From positions 1 through 11,280 of the forward strand of contig CAZMZZ010000044.1 in NCBI GenBank assembly GCA_964571215.1: a DNA stretch of 11,280 nt. Direction: 5' to 3'. The translations under genes and the position numbers were made by a program. Source of the stretch: CAJWPI01 sp964571215 (lineage in GTDB: Bacteria > Pseudomonadota > Gammaproteobacteria > Magnimaribacterales > Magnimaribacteraceae). Below are positions 1-6,611 of the stretch, one piece after another. A model generated the notes under the pieces. That model was not told the origin of the DNA. It did not search any database and worked only from the letters and a program-made list of their open reading frames with translations. The stretch's first letter is position 1, and each line of letters opens with the position of its first letter.

Positions 1-306
1 AAATACTATTTCACCAGCTTTTGGCATATGTCGTTTATATCTTTTAAACCATCTTTTAGATTCATTCTTAGTCGGGATACCCAGATGAATATATCTAAAA
101 TGATCAGGAATTAGATGTCTAGCAAGAAGATTTATAGTGTCAGTCTTACCTGCAGCGTCTCGGCCTTCTAGAACAACAGCAATTTTCTTCTCATAATCTA
201 TAGCCCATTTTTGAAGTTTTGAGAATTCAATATGCAATCTTCTCTTTTCTTCAGAGTAGAGGGCTCTATTTAAGGTTATATATTCTGATACGTCATACTC
301 AATCAT
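1..306 (-). CDS. ppk2: Polyphosphate kinase 2 (PPK2 family), N-terminal part, cut by window edge
   Basis: The minus-strand frame opens at ATG 306 and stays open to base 1, giving the first 102 codons. Family knowledge: PPK2 enzymes are cytoplasmic P-loop kinases that transfer phosphate between polyphosphate and nucleotides. Seen here: a Walker A-type loop LEGRDAAGKTDTI at about residues 46-58, which matches the PPK2 signature (GRDAAGK). It is followed by a KRWFKRYKRHMPKAGEIVF stretch at about residues 84-102, which corresponds to the conserved segment just before the family's DRSWYNR motif. That motif would lie outside the window. Residues after the lysine are TD, where many members have GG. 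The start has no clear Shine-Dalgarno sequence. The gene diverges from a porin with a likely PhoB-type promoter, which fits a phosphate-linked role. The subclass (ADP-, GDP- or AMP-phosphorylating) cannot be told from this fragment. Confidence 0.88.
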   Translation of the reverse strand, partial: MIEYDVSEYITLNRALYSEEKRRLHIEFSKLQKWAIDYEKKIAVVLEGRDAAGKTDTINLLARHLIPDHFRYIHLGIPTKNESKRWFKRYKRHMPKAGEIVF

Positions 307-318
307 TTATTTAAGGCT

Positions 319-324
319 ATTGTA
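319..324 (-). promoter_or_regulatory. Candidate -10 element for ppk2
   Basis: The minus strand reads TACAAT (within ATACAATAG), 12 nt before the ppk2 ATG. No convincing -35 hexamer lies 16-18 nt upstream, so the assignment rests on the hexamer and its position only. The implied leader would be very short. Confidence 0.25.
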
Positions 325-376
325 TAAGACAAAGAGATAATAAATTAGTGCTAAGAATATTAAAAGCACGTTCTTT

Positions 377-423
377 AATTGTCACTAAAGTTTAATTCAA
401 TTGTCACCTTGTTTTTTTACAAT
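377..423 (+). promoter_or_regulatory. Probable PhoB-type (Pho box) promoter driving the porin gene
   Basis: Seen: AATTGTCAC occurs twice, at 377-385 and 399-407, with starts 22 bp apart, i.e. two 11-bp steps. A degenerate half-site GTTTAAT lies in phase between them at 390-396, and the linkers TAAA and TCAA are AT-rich. After the second TTGTCAC come exactly 10 nt (mostly T), then TACAAT at 418-423. Established: Pho boxes are 7-bp CTGTCAT-like direct repeats in 11-bp phase, and the proximal repeat sits 10 nt upstream of the -10 in place of a -35, as in E. coli phoA, whose proximal half-site is also TTGTCAC. The predicted transcript would start near 430. Inference: the porin is induced by phosphate limitation. 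The weak point is the poor middle half-site. Confidence 0.6.
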
Positions 424-466
424 GTGATCATGAAAAAAATATTACTTGTTCTTGGCTAGTTAATTT

Positions 467-1381
467 ATGAAGATTAAAGGTCTTTTTCTATTAATAACTT
501 TACTGCTTTCTTTTTCAGTTCAATCTGATACTACTGTTTATGGAAAATTATTAGTAACACTCGAATCCCAAGACACAATAGCCGGAACAGATTTAAATGA
601 GGAGAATAATGCTTCTAGATTAGGAATAAAAGGAAATAAAGAATTAAGGAAAGATCTAGAGTTAATTTATCAAGCTGAATATGAAGTAGACCCAGTGGAT
701 GGGAAAGCAGATGAATCAAAAGGGCGCGTTCTTAAACAGCGAAATACCTTCATTGGAATTAAAAGTTCTTTAGGAACTTTATTTTTAGGGACACATGACA
801 CTGCATTAAAAAAGTCGCAAGCAAAAATAGATCAGTTTAACGATTTAACTGCTGATATAAAAATTCTATTGGAGGGCGAAAATAGATTAAGCGAATTAGT
901 GGGTTTTACAACACCCAAATTTGGAAAAAATTATTCAGCCACCTTTAATGCTATAAAAGAAGAAGATGGACTAGGCGATGCATCCTCTTTTTCCCTAAAT
1001 TATAAGACAAGTAATATTTATGCTGCTTTCGCATTAGATTCAAAAGTTCAAGGCTATGATAGTTATAGAGTTTTATTTCAAATCCCACTTAATAAAATGA
1101 AATTAGGTTTAATATTTCAAACATCGCAAGAGAATAGCACTGGTAATAAAGAAGAAGGTTATGTAGTGAGTTTATCTAGGGAGGTTACCAACAATGGAAC
1201 AATAAAGTTACAACTAGCAGAATCTGATATAAAGCTGGATTCAGGAAATCAGATAACTCTCGGCTATGGTCGAAATTTAAGTAAAAGAGCAAAAATATTT
1301 ATCTTTCACACAGATCTATCCAGTTCAAATGTTAAAAAAGAAAAGACTATAACTGCAGTGGGGTTAGAATTAAAATTCTAA
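467..1381 (+). CDS. Outer-membrane porin (general trimeric porin type, Porin_4-like)
   Basis: This 304-residue protein has a signal peptide: MK-I-K, a hydrophobic run to about residue 19, and probable cleavage after SVQS-20. The mature N-terminus TTVYGKL resembles the first strand of neisserial/proteobacterial general porins. Further family-like stretches are NASRLGIKGNKEL (about 48-60), LIYQAEYEVDP and the RNTFIGIKSSLGTLFLGTHDT segment (about 92-114). The last residue is Phe (GLELKF), the usual C-terminal signal for assembly of beta-barrels into the outer membrane. Length is near the lower end for the family. It should form a diffusion pore. A probable PhoB box upstream and a Pit phosphate transporter downstream suggest, by analogy to PhoE, a role in anion or phosphate entry, but selectivity cannot be read from the sequence. 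The start is ATG 467 with only a weak ribosome-binding sequence; it gives a complete signal peptide. Confidence 0.85.
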   Translation: MKIKGLFLLITLLLSFSVQSDTTVYGKLLVTLESQDTIAGTDLNEENNASRLGIKGNKELRKDLELIYQAEYEVDPVDGKADESKGRVLKQRNTFIGIKSSLGTLFLGTHDTALKKSQAKIDQFNDLTADIKILLEGENRLSELVGFTTPKFGKNYSATFNAIKEEDGLGDASSFSLNYKTSNIYAAFALDSKVQGYDSYRVLFQIPLNKMKLGLIFQTSQENSTGNKEEGYVVSLSREVTNNGTIKLQLAESDIKLDSGNQITLGYGRNLSKRAKIFIFHTDLSSSNVKKEKTITAVGLELKF

Positions 1382-1470
1382 TGAGATTTTATTATTTTTT
1401 TTGCTATTTAGAACAGTGTTATGTTTTTGATTGTGTCATACATAAATCAGGAAAGTTTTTTGATAGGGCT

Positions 1471-1490
1471 AAACAGAATGGAAACAGAAT
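1471..1490. repeat. Tandem AAACAGAAT repeat in 11-bp phase upstream of pit
   Basis: AAACAGAAT occurs at 1471-1479 and again at 1482-1490, identical over 9 bp, with starts 11 bp apart and the second copy ending 37 nt before the pit ATG. On the minus strand the pair reads CTGTTTC-CATT-CTGTTTA, so CTGT recurs in 11-bp phase as in OmpR/PhoB-family operators. The rest of each half-site departs from the CTGTCAT consensus. It may be a response-regulator site or a chance repeat in AT-rich DNA. Confidence 0.35.
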
Positions 1491-1527
1491 TACATTAATA
1501 TTACTAGATAAACATAGAGGTTTATAA

Positions 1528-2793
1528 ATGGAAATTATTTTAGAGTACGGTTCCTTCTTTTTAATTACAGGTTGTGTGTTTGGTTTCTTTATGGCATGGG
1601 GAATAGGAGCAAATGATGTCGCAAATGCTATGGGAACTTCAGTTGGAGCAAGGGCCTTAACACTCTTTCAAGCAATCTTAGTAGCATGTATATTTGAATT
1701 TGCTGGAGCTTATTTAGCTGGAGGTGAAGTTACCTCTACTATCAGAAAAGGTATCATTGATCCCAATATCCTTTCAGAGTCACCTGAGTTACTTGTCTAT
1801 GGTATGCTTTCAGCTCTGCTTGCTGCAGGTCTTTGGCTATTGATAGCTTCCTATAATGGTTGGCCAGTTTCAACTACCCATTCGATTGTTGGCGCTATAG
1901 TAGGATTCGCTGCAGTAGGCATAAGCACTGACGCAGTTGCATGGAATAAGGTAACAACTATTACTTCAAGTTGGGTAATTTCTCCATTATTAGCTGGAAC
2001 AATTGCTTTTTTGATATTTAAGAGTGTGGAGATCCTAATACTTAATACTAAAGACCCTTTTACTAAAGCAAAACAATATGTACCAGGCTATATGTTTTTG
2101 GTTGGATTTGTTATAGCCATGGTTACCTTCCTTAAAGGCTTAAAACACGTTGGTTTGGATATTTCTTTTCAACAAAGCATTATTTTTTCTATTGGTTTTG
2201 GTATAGCAATCACCCTCTTAGGAGTGATTTTTTTGAGACGAGTTGAGAAAATTTCAACCCAAAGAGGAGATGTTGTTTTTGATGGTGTCGAAAGAGTATT
2301 TGCTGTTCTGATGGTATTTACTGCATGCGCTATGGCTTTTGCCCATGGCTCTAACGATGTAGCTAATGCTGTAGGTCCTTTAGCTGCTGTAGCAAGCATA
2401 GTCCAATCTGGTGGTGAAATAGCAGCCGCTGCTGCACTACCTTGGTGGATATTATTATTAGGTGCATCAGGCATAGTAGCTGGTTTAATCATGTTGGGTT
2501 ATAGAGTAATAGAAACAGTGGGTAGAAATATTACTGAATTAACACCAAGCAGAGGTTTTGCAGCTGAGCTAGCAGCTGCAACAACGGTTGTTTTAGCTTC
2601 AGGAACTGGTCTTCCTATTTCGACTACACACACTTTAGTTGGCGCAGTGCTTGGTGTGGGTCTTGCAAGAGGAATATCAGCAGTAAATATAAGAGTAGTT
2701 GGAAGAATAATTTTGTCTTGGTTGGTAACTCTTCCTGCAGGAGCAGGGCTTTCAATTCTATTTTTCTTTTTATTCCAGAAAATCTTTAGCTAA
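1528..2793 (+). CDS. pit: PiT-family inorganic phosphate transporter
   Basis: This 421-residue polytopic inner-membrane protein belongs to the PiT (Pho4) family, which moves inorganic phosphate, often as metal-phosphate, by ion symport. The diagnostic duplicated motifs are both present: GANDVANAMG at about residues 27-36 and GSNDVANAVG at about 274-283. Each is paired with a serine/threonine-histidine motif, VSTTHSIVGA near 114-123 and ISTTHTLVGA near 364-373. This is the inverted-repeat architecture of the family, and about ten hydrophobic segments are visible. The start at ATG 1528 is well supported by AGAGG at 1516-1520 with a 7-nt spacer. The gene follows the porin by 146 nt, so it may be co-transcribed or use its own promoter near the 11-bp repeat. 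Many bacterial pit genes sit beside a PhoU-like (DUF47) gene; none is present here. Its end is 22 nt from the convergent prepilin peptidase gene, with no clear terminator between them. Confidence 0.95.
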   Translation: MEIILEYGSFFLITGCVFGFFMAWGIGANDVANAMGTSVGARALTLFQAILVACIFEFAGAYLAGGEVTSTIRKGIIDPNILSESPELLVYGMLSALLAAGLWLLIASYNGWPVSTTHSIVGAIVGFAAVGISTDAVAWNKVTTITSSWVISPLLAGTIAFLIFKSVEILILNTKDPFTKAKQYVPGYMFLVGFVIAMVTFLKGLKHVGLDISFQQSIIFSIGFGIAITLLGVIFLRRVEKISTQRGDVVFDGVERVFAVLMVFTACAMAFAHGSNDVANAVGPLAAVASIVQSGGEIAAAAALPWWILLLGASGIVAGLIMLGYRVIETVGRNITELTPSRGFAAELAAATTVVLASGTGLPISTTHTLVGAVLGVGLARGISAVNIRVVGRIILSWLVTLPAGAGLSILFFFLFQKIFS

Positions 2794-2815
2794 TTAAGAA
2801 TGATTTACTGACAAT

Positions 2816-3604
2816 TTAAAAAAGATTAATTAATAAGCCAAACGATAAAGCTGGAACAAAAGGAATAGAGTAACCCTTTAATTTCCTAAATGGTTTCTTT
2901 TTAATAGCAAAAAACACAATAACGCTTATTAGTCCTAATAATGAAGCTACAAAAAGTATGTAAGGCAGATGGTACCATCCCATTAAAGCTCCCATAGAGG
3001 CAAATACTTTAGCATCTCCGCGTCCAAGTCCTTCTATCCCTTTTAAGTATTTAGAAAACTTTTCAATTAAGAAAAAGAAAAAATAACCACCTAGAGCTCC
3101 ATATATAAAATCTTTGATCAAATCTGGGGTCAATAAAAAATTATATAAAAGTGCTGTTAATATTAATGAAATGCTTATTGAATCAGGCACAAGTTTAAAT
3201 TTTGCGTCAATTACAGATAAAACAACTAAAGCACTAAGAAAAAGGCATAAATATGCACTCTGCAGAAAATCTATAGAGTTAAAAGCTACCCACAAAAATA
3301 AAATTCCAGTTAACAATTCAATTAAAGGATATTGATAAGGAATCCTTTTATGACAATAAAAACATTTACTCTTGAGAAGTATAAAACTAATAACTGGGAT
3401 GTTGTAATAGAAGGGTATGGTAGTAGAGCATTTTGGGCAGTGAGATCTTGGGTTGGCAAGATTAAACTTCTTAAATGCACTTTCTCTTTTTTCATATTCA
3501 AACATAAAAGGCAGTCTATAAATTACCGTATTAAGAAAGCTTCCTATCACCAAACCTAATAAAAAGAATAGATACATCTCATGATTTGTAAGTGTCTCAC
3601 TCAT
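2816..3604 (-). CDS. gspO: Type IV prepilin peptidase / N-methyltransferase (GspO/PilD)
   Basis: This 262-residue polytopic membrane aspartyl protease (A24 family) cleaves prepilin leaders after the conserved Gly and methylates the new N-terminus. Seen: an N-terminal GSFLNTVIYRLP motif (residues 21-32), then the zinc-binding cytoplasmic domain with C56-x-x-C59 and C81-x-x-C84 flanking the PFYYNIPVISF segment. The two catalytic aspartates of the family correspond to D133 in VIDAKFKLVPD and D197 in GLGRGDAK (the GxGD motif). About seven to eight membrane segments are visible. Length is near the usual 250-290. It diverges from gspC and is therefore likely to process the GspG/I/J/K pseudopilins encoded in the operon to its right; it could equally serve type IV pili encoded elsewhere. 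The ATG start has no clear Shine-Dalgarno sequence but gives the full N-terminal helix. Confidence 0.95.
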   Translation of the reverse strand: MSETLTNHEMYLFFLLGLVIGSFLNTVIYRLPFMFEYEKRESAFKKFNLANPRSHCPKCSTTIPFYYNIPVISFILLKSKCFYCHKRIPYQYPLIELLTGILFLWVAFNSIDFLQSAYLCLFLSALVVLSVIDAKFKLVPDSISISLILTALLYNFLLTPDLIKDFIYGALGGYFFFFLIEKFSKYLKGIEGLGRGDAKVFASMGALMGWYHLPYILFVASLLGLISVIVFFAIKKKPFRKLKGYSIPFVPALSFGLLINLF

Positions 3605-3625
3605 AAAAAAGAATTATTAGCCTGT

Positions 3626-3631
3626 ATTGTA
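3626..3631 (-). promoter_or_regulatory. Candidate -10 element for the prepilin peptidase gene
   Basis: The minus strand reads TACAAT, within AAATACAATACAGG, 21 nt before the ATG at 3604. No good -35 was seen at normal spacing. The same hexamer appears at the other divergent promoters in the window. Confidence 0.25.
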
Positions 3632-3743
3632 TTTTTGTAAAATTTTATATACTTAAAAAGATTCAAAAAAACTAGAATTTATAAATCCTTAAATAGTTTA
3701 TCTATAAGATTCTTAATATTAATACTCTAAGTACGCTGAAATA

Positions 3744-3767
3744 TAGGAAAGCTCTAAGAATTTCCTA
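3744..3767. repeat. 7-bp inverted repeat in the gspO-gspC divergent region
   Basis: TAGGAAA at 3744-3750 is matched by TTTCCTA at 3761-3767 across a 10-nt spacer. It lies 33 nt upstream of the candidate gspC -10 element. It has no T-tract, so a terminator is unlikely; a dyad operator is possible. CTCTAAG also occurs directly repeated at 3725-3731 and 3752-3758, the second copy inside the spacer. Function is unknown and chance is not excluded. Confidence 0.3.
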
Positions 3768-3799
3768 AAAGAATAGAAAATTGGCTTATTTAACTGTAA

Positions 3800-3805
3800 T
3801 ACAAT
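3800..3805 (+). promoter_or_regulatory. Candidate -10 element for the T2SS operon
   Basis: TACAAT lies 29 nt upstream of the ATG at 3835. A transcript starting near 3812 would leave a short leader containing GGAAG at 3827-3831. The nearest TTG-type -35 (TTGGCT, 3781-3786) has a 13-nt spacer, too short for a standard sigma-70 promoter, so the call is tentative. Confidence 0.3.
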
Positions 3806-3834
3806 AGTATTTGTTTAAAAATACCTGGAAGTAT

Positions 3835-4692
3835 ATGCAGATTCCTTCAAAACATTTTAAAAAAATTAGAGAATTTTTTAATCAAGATATTGGTGAAGTG
3901 GTTGCTTCAATGGACTTTATTAAACAAATTCCTAACTATTTAACCTTTGTTTTTATTGCAATAATAGTTTTCCAATTAGTGACAGTTACCTGGAAGGTCA
4001 TTTTTCCGGTTAATACCAGTTCATACGATTTAGAGGTAACTACTTTAACTAAAGACGATCTAAGCTATAACAACCTAACTGAGGACCCTTTTGCTAATAG
4101 TCCAAATCAAACTTTAAATCAGACCTTTGATATAGATGCTCCACCAACTTCTTTATCTCTAAGGTTATACGGAATCCGTTACTCCGATTCAGGTAAGGCA
4201 AATGCCGCTATATTGGGGTTTGATCCGAATAATCAGAGGATTTATAAGACAAATGATGTTATCGCAGACGATATTGTGCTTGAATATATTGAGCCTGAAA
4301 GAGTAATAATCTCAAGAGGTGGGATAACAGAAAGCGTTACTTTTGAAAAAGACTCAGTTTTATCAAAAACTTTTACAAACTCTTTAGCTAATAAGGATAA
4401 TACGACTCCTAAAATTAACTGGATAGATACAGAAATAGACCTAGTAAGTGACATGATCACTTTTCAACCATATTTTTCAGATGGCAGTATAAAGGGCTAC
4501 CAATTATATCCTGGTGATGACTCGAGTTTATTTAATCAGTCAGGGTTACAGCCAGGAGATGTTCTAGTTGCAGTTAACGGACTCTCAGTTAGAGATCCAA
4601 GTGTATTAAAAGAATTATCAGGGATTAGCGATGTCAGATTAGACCTAGTTAGGGATGAAGACGACCTCTCTATAACTTTAAGCTTAGATTAG
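3835..4692 (+). CDS. gspC: T2SS inner-membrane protein GspC
   Basis: GspC links the inner-membrane platform to the secretin in the periplasm. From ATG 3835 the product has 285 residues: a short cytoplasmic N-terminus, one membrane helix at about residues 35-53 (YLTFVFIAIIVFQ...), a low-complexity linker, the homology region at about 100-165 (LRLYGIRYSDSGKANAAIL and following), which is the secretin-binding domain, and a C-terminal PDZ domain at about 200-285 with the GLQPGDVLVAVNGLSV core. An in-frame TTG at 3811 would add eight residues after an in-frame stop at 3805-3807. I prefer ATG 3835 because GGAAG lies just upstream (3 nt spacer, admittedly short) and the candidate promoter would start transcription near the TTG. 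This is the first gene of the operon; gspD follows after 6 nt. Confidence 0.92.
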   Translation: MQIPSKHFKKIREFFNQDIGEVVASMDFIKQIPNYLTFVFIAIIVFQLVTVTWKVIFPVNTSSYDLEVTTLTKDDLSYNNLTEDPFANSPNQTLNQTFDIDAPPTSLSLRLYGIRYSDSGKANAAILGFDPNNQRIYKTNDVIADDIVLEYIEPERVIISRGGITESVTFEKDSVLSKTFTNSLANKDNTTPKINWIDTEIDLVSDMITFQPYFSDGSIKGYQLYPGDDSSLFNQSGLQPGDVLVAVNGLSVRDPSVLKELSGISDVRLDLVRDEDDLSITLSLD

Positions 4693-4698
4693 GTTTTT

Positions 4699-6609
4699 AT
4701 GCTTCAAAGTGTTCTTTCAAGATTCTGCATGTATTCATTAGTAATACTGTTTTTTATTGCTCCGATTTTATCCTCTGAGACCATTAATTTACGAGATGCT
4801 GATATTAGAGCTTTTGCTTCTGATATGGCAAGAATATCTAATAAAACCATAGTCTTAGATCCAAGAGTTAAAGGAGCAGTTACAGTAGTATCAAATCAAG
4901 ATTTAAGCTCTGGTGAAGCTTATGCTGTCTTTCTCTCAGTTTTAAGGGTAAATGGTTATTCTGCAATTGAGAATAATGGAGTAGTAAAGGTAGTACCAGA
5001 ATCTAGCGGAAGACAAGATTATTCAACAAACAGAGATAATATAGATTCTCTTTTTACAGAAGTAATCAGACTGAAACAGGCAAATGCTAGAACTTTAGCC
5101 CCTTTAATCAAGCCATTGATAAATAAACAAGGACACATAGCAGCATATGAACCTACTAATAGCCTAATTATTGCTGACTATATTGGTAATGTTACAAGGA
5201 TAAAAAAACTAATCTATGACTTAGATAAGGACCCAGCTGATACTTTTGAATTAATTTCTCTAGAAAACACTTCTGCTAATGAAATAGCAAGGATTCTAGG
5301 AACAACTTTTGGTCGATCTGACCAAGGCAAGAATTTTGGTGCTATGGCTATTGAAAGGAGTAATGCTGTTTTACTTCGTGGTCAATCTGGAGTTATAGAG
5401 CAAGCCAAGAATGTTATAGCCAGACTAGATAGTGCTACTGGCTCAAACAGCAATTTAAAAGTCATTTATTTAAAATATGCCCAAGCAGAAGATATAAAAC
5501 AAATCCTTGATGAGGTAGCCCTCACTTTAGAGAAAGAAATCAACTCTTCAGATAGCTCTCTTAAGAAGTCTACAACCATTAGCTTTCATAATGATACAAA
5601 CGCCTTAGTGATTTCAGCTCAACCTGACATCATGAAATCTCTTGAAGGTGTTATAGCCCAACTTGATATTAGAAGAGCCCAGGTGTTAGTTGAGGCTCTA
5701 ATAGTAGAAATATCAGATAATTTAGCCCAGGAATTAGGTGTGCAATTTCTTTTTACTGGAGATGGAGAGAATGCCCCTGTAGTAAATCAGCGATTCGGAA
5801 CACCCAGTCCAGACCTGGCAGCTACTGTTGGTTCGGAAGTCATTGAAGACTCTTCTATCTCGAGCACTATGAGAACTAGGGCTGGCACTTCTCTTTTAGG
5901 CATGGAAGGTCTTTCTGCGGGGGTAGCAAGATATAGGGCTGAGGGTAATAGCTTTGCCACTATATTAAGCATGATAGGTAAAGATGCTGATTCTAATGTT
6001 TTATCTACTCCATCAATAATGACAATGGATAATGAGCAATCTTCTATTGTTGTAGGTCAAGAAATTCCAATAACGACCGGAGAAACTTTAAGCTCAACGA
6101 ACAACAACCCCTTTAGGTCAATTCAACGTCAAGAAGTTGGTATTAAACTCCAGGTAAGACCACAAATAAATGAAGGAAATGCAGTAAAAATGCATATAAA
6201 CCAGGAGGTTTCGAGTATTTTTGGTCCTTTAGGAGATATGTCCACAGACTTAATTACAAATAAGCGACAGATAGAAACAACAGTCTTAGTAGAGGATGGA
6301 GACACTATAGTCTTAGGTGGGTTGATAGATGATGATGTACAGGAATCAGTTAAAAAAGTCCCTTTACTTGGAGATATTCCGCTATTAGGTAGGATATTCC
6401 AATCAAGCTCAACCAGTAGAACTAAAAGAAATCTAATGGTCTTTCTCAAGCCAACTATAGTTAGAGATGCTGAAGATGTTAGAAATATAAGTAATAGAAA
6501 ATATAACTATTTTGAAGCTATTCAAGAGCTACAAAAGAAAGAAGGTAATGAAATTCCTGATATGTCTATTATGCAAGAAATGATTCAAGAACCTGAAGGC
6601 AGTAATTAA
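4699..6609 (+). CDS. gspD: T2SS outer-membrane secretin GspD
   Basis: GspD forms the multimeric outer-membrane channel through which folded substrates leave. The 636-residue product has a signal peptide (about 1-25, ending near LSSETI). The N0 domain follows at about 27-100, beginning INLRDADIRAFASDMARISN. Three ring-forming N domains come next: about 115-176, 181-245 and 250-335. The secretin core covers about 340-590. Core motifs include RAQVLVEALIVEIS near 325-338, NVLSTPSIMTMDNE near 433-446, VGIKLQVRPQIN, and the highly conserved VPLLGDIPLLGRIF at 554-567, followed by RNLMVFLKPTIVRD. The tail after the core is only about 45 residues, acidic and Glu/Met-rich, so there is little room for a long pilotin-binding S domain. 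The start at ATG 4699 is preceded by AGG 5 nt upstream, overlapping the gspC stop. gspE follows after 2 nt. Confidence 0.97.
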   Translation: MLQSVLSRFCMYSLVILFFIAPILSSETINLRDADIRAFASDMARISNKTIVLDPRVKGAVTVVSNQDLSSGEAYAVFLSVLRVNGYSAIENNGVVKVVPESSGRQDYSTNRDNIDSLFTEVIRLKQANARTLAPLIKPLINKQGHIAAYEPTNSLIIADYIGNVTRIKKLIYDLDKDPADTFELISLENTSANEIARILGTTFGRSDQGKNFGAMAIERSNAVLLRGQSGVIEQAKNVIARLDSATGSNSNLKVIYLKYAQAEDIKQILDEVALTLEKEINSSDSSLKKSTTISFHNDTNALVISAQPDIMKSLEGVIAQLDIRRAQVLVEALIVEISDNLAQELGVQFLFTGDGENAPVVNQRFGTPSPDLAATVGSEVIEDSSISSTMRTRAGTSLLGMEGLSAGVARYRAEGNSFATILSMIGKDADSNVLSTPSIMTMDNEQSSIVVGQEIPITTGETLSSTNNNPFRSIQRQEVGIKLQVRPQINEGNAVKMHINQEVSSIFGPLGDMSTDLITNKRQIETTVLVEDGDTIVLGGLIDDDVQESVKKVPLLGDIPLLGRIFQSSSTSRTKRNLMVFLKPTIVRDAEDVRNISNRKYNYFEAIQELQKKEGNEIPDMSIMQEMIQEPEGSN

Positions 6610-6611
6610 TC

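Noticed and set aside
423..436. TGTGATCATGA as a possible CRP site
   Set aside because: Only the left half TGTGA matches; the expected TCACA half after 6 nt is missing.
1431..1440. GTGTCAT, a possible single Pho half-site between the porin and pit
   Set aside because: No partner half-site is found 11 bp to either side and no -10 lies 10 nt downstream, so it does not meet the criteria used for the porin promoter.
2169..2492. Open minus-strand frame of 107 codons inside pit
   Set aside because: It lies wholly antisense to the strongly conserved second half of the Pit transporter, has no recognisable domain, and reads as Ala/Thr/Ser-rich antisense of hydrophobic coding sequence.
2789..2835. 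Possible AT-rich hairpin between the convergent pit and prepilin peptidase genes
   Set aside because: The TAATTAA stretches are self-complementary low-complexity sequence without GC pairs, too weak to call a terminator. No other convincing intrinsic terminator was seen in the window.
3114..3559. Two plus-strand frames of about 75 codons opposite the prepilin peptidase gene
   Set aside because: They are antisense to a gene with all catalytic and zinc-binding residues intact; their products show no recognisable features.
6129..6449. Open minus-strand frame of 106 codons inside gspD
   Set aside because: It is antisense to the conserved secretin core, and no domain or ribosome-binding site supports it.
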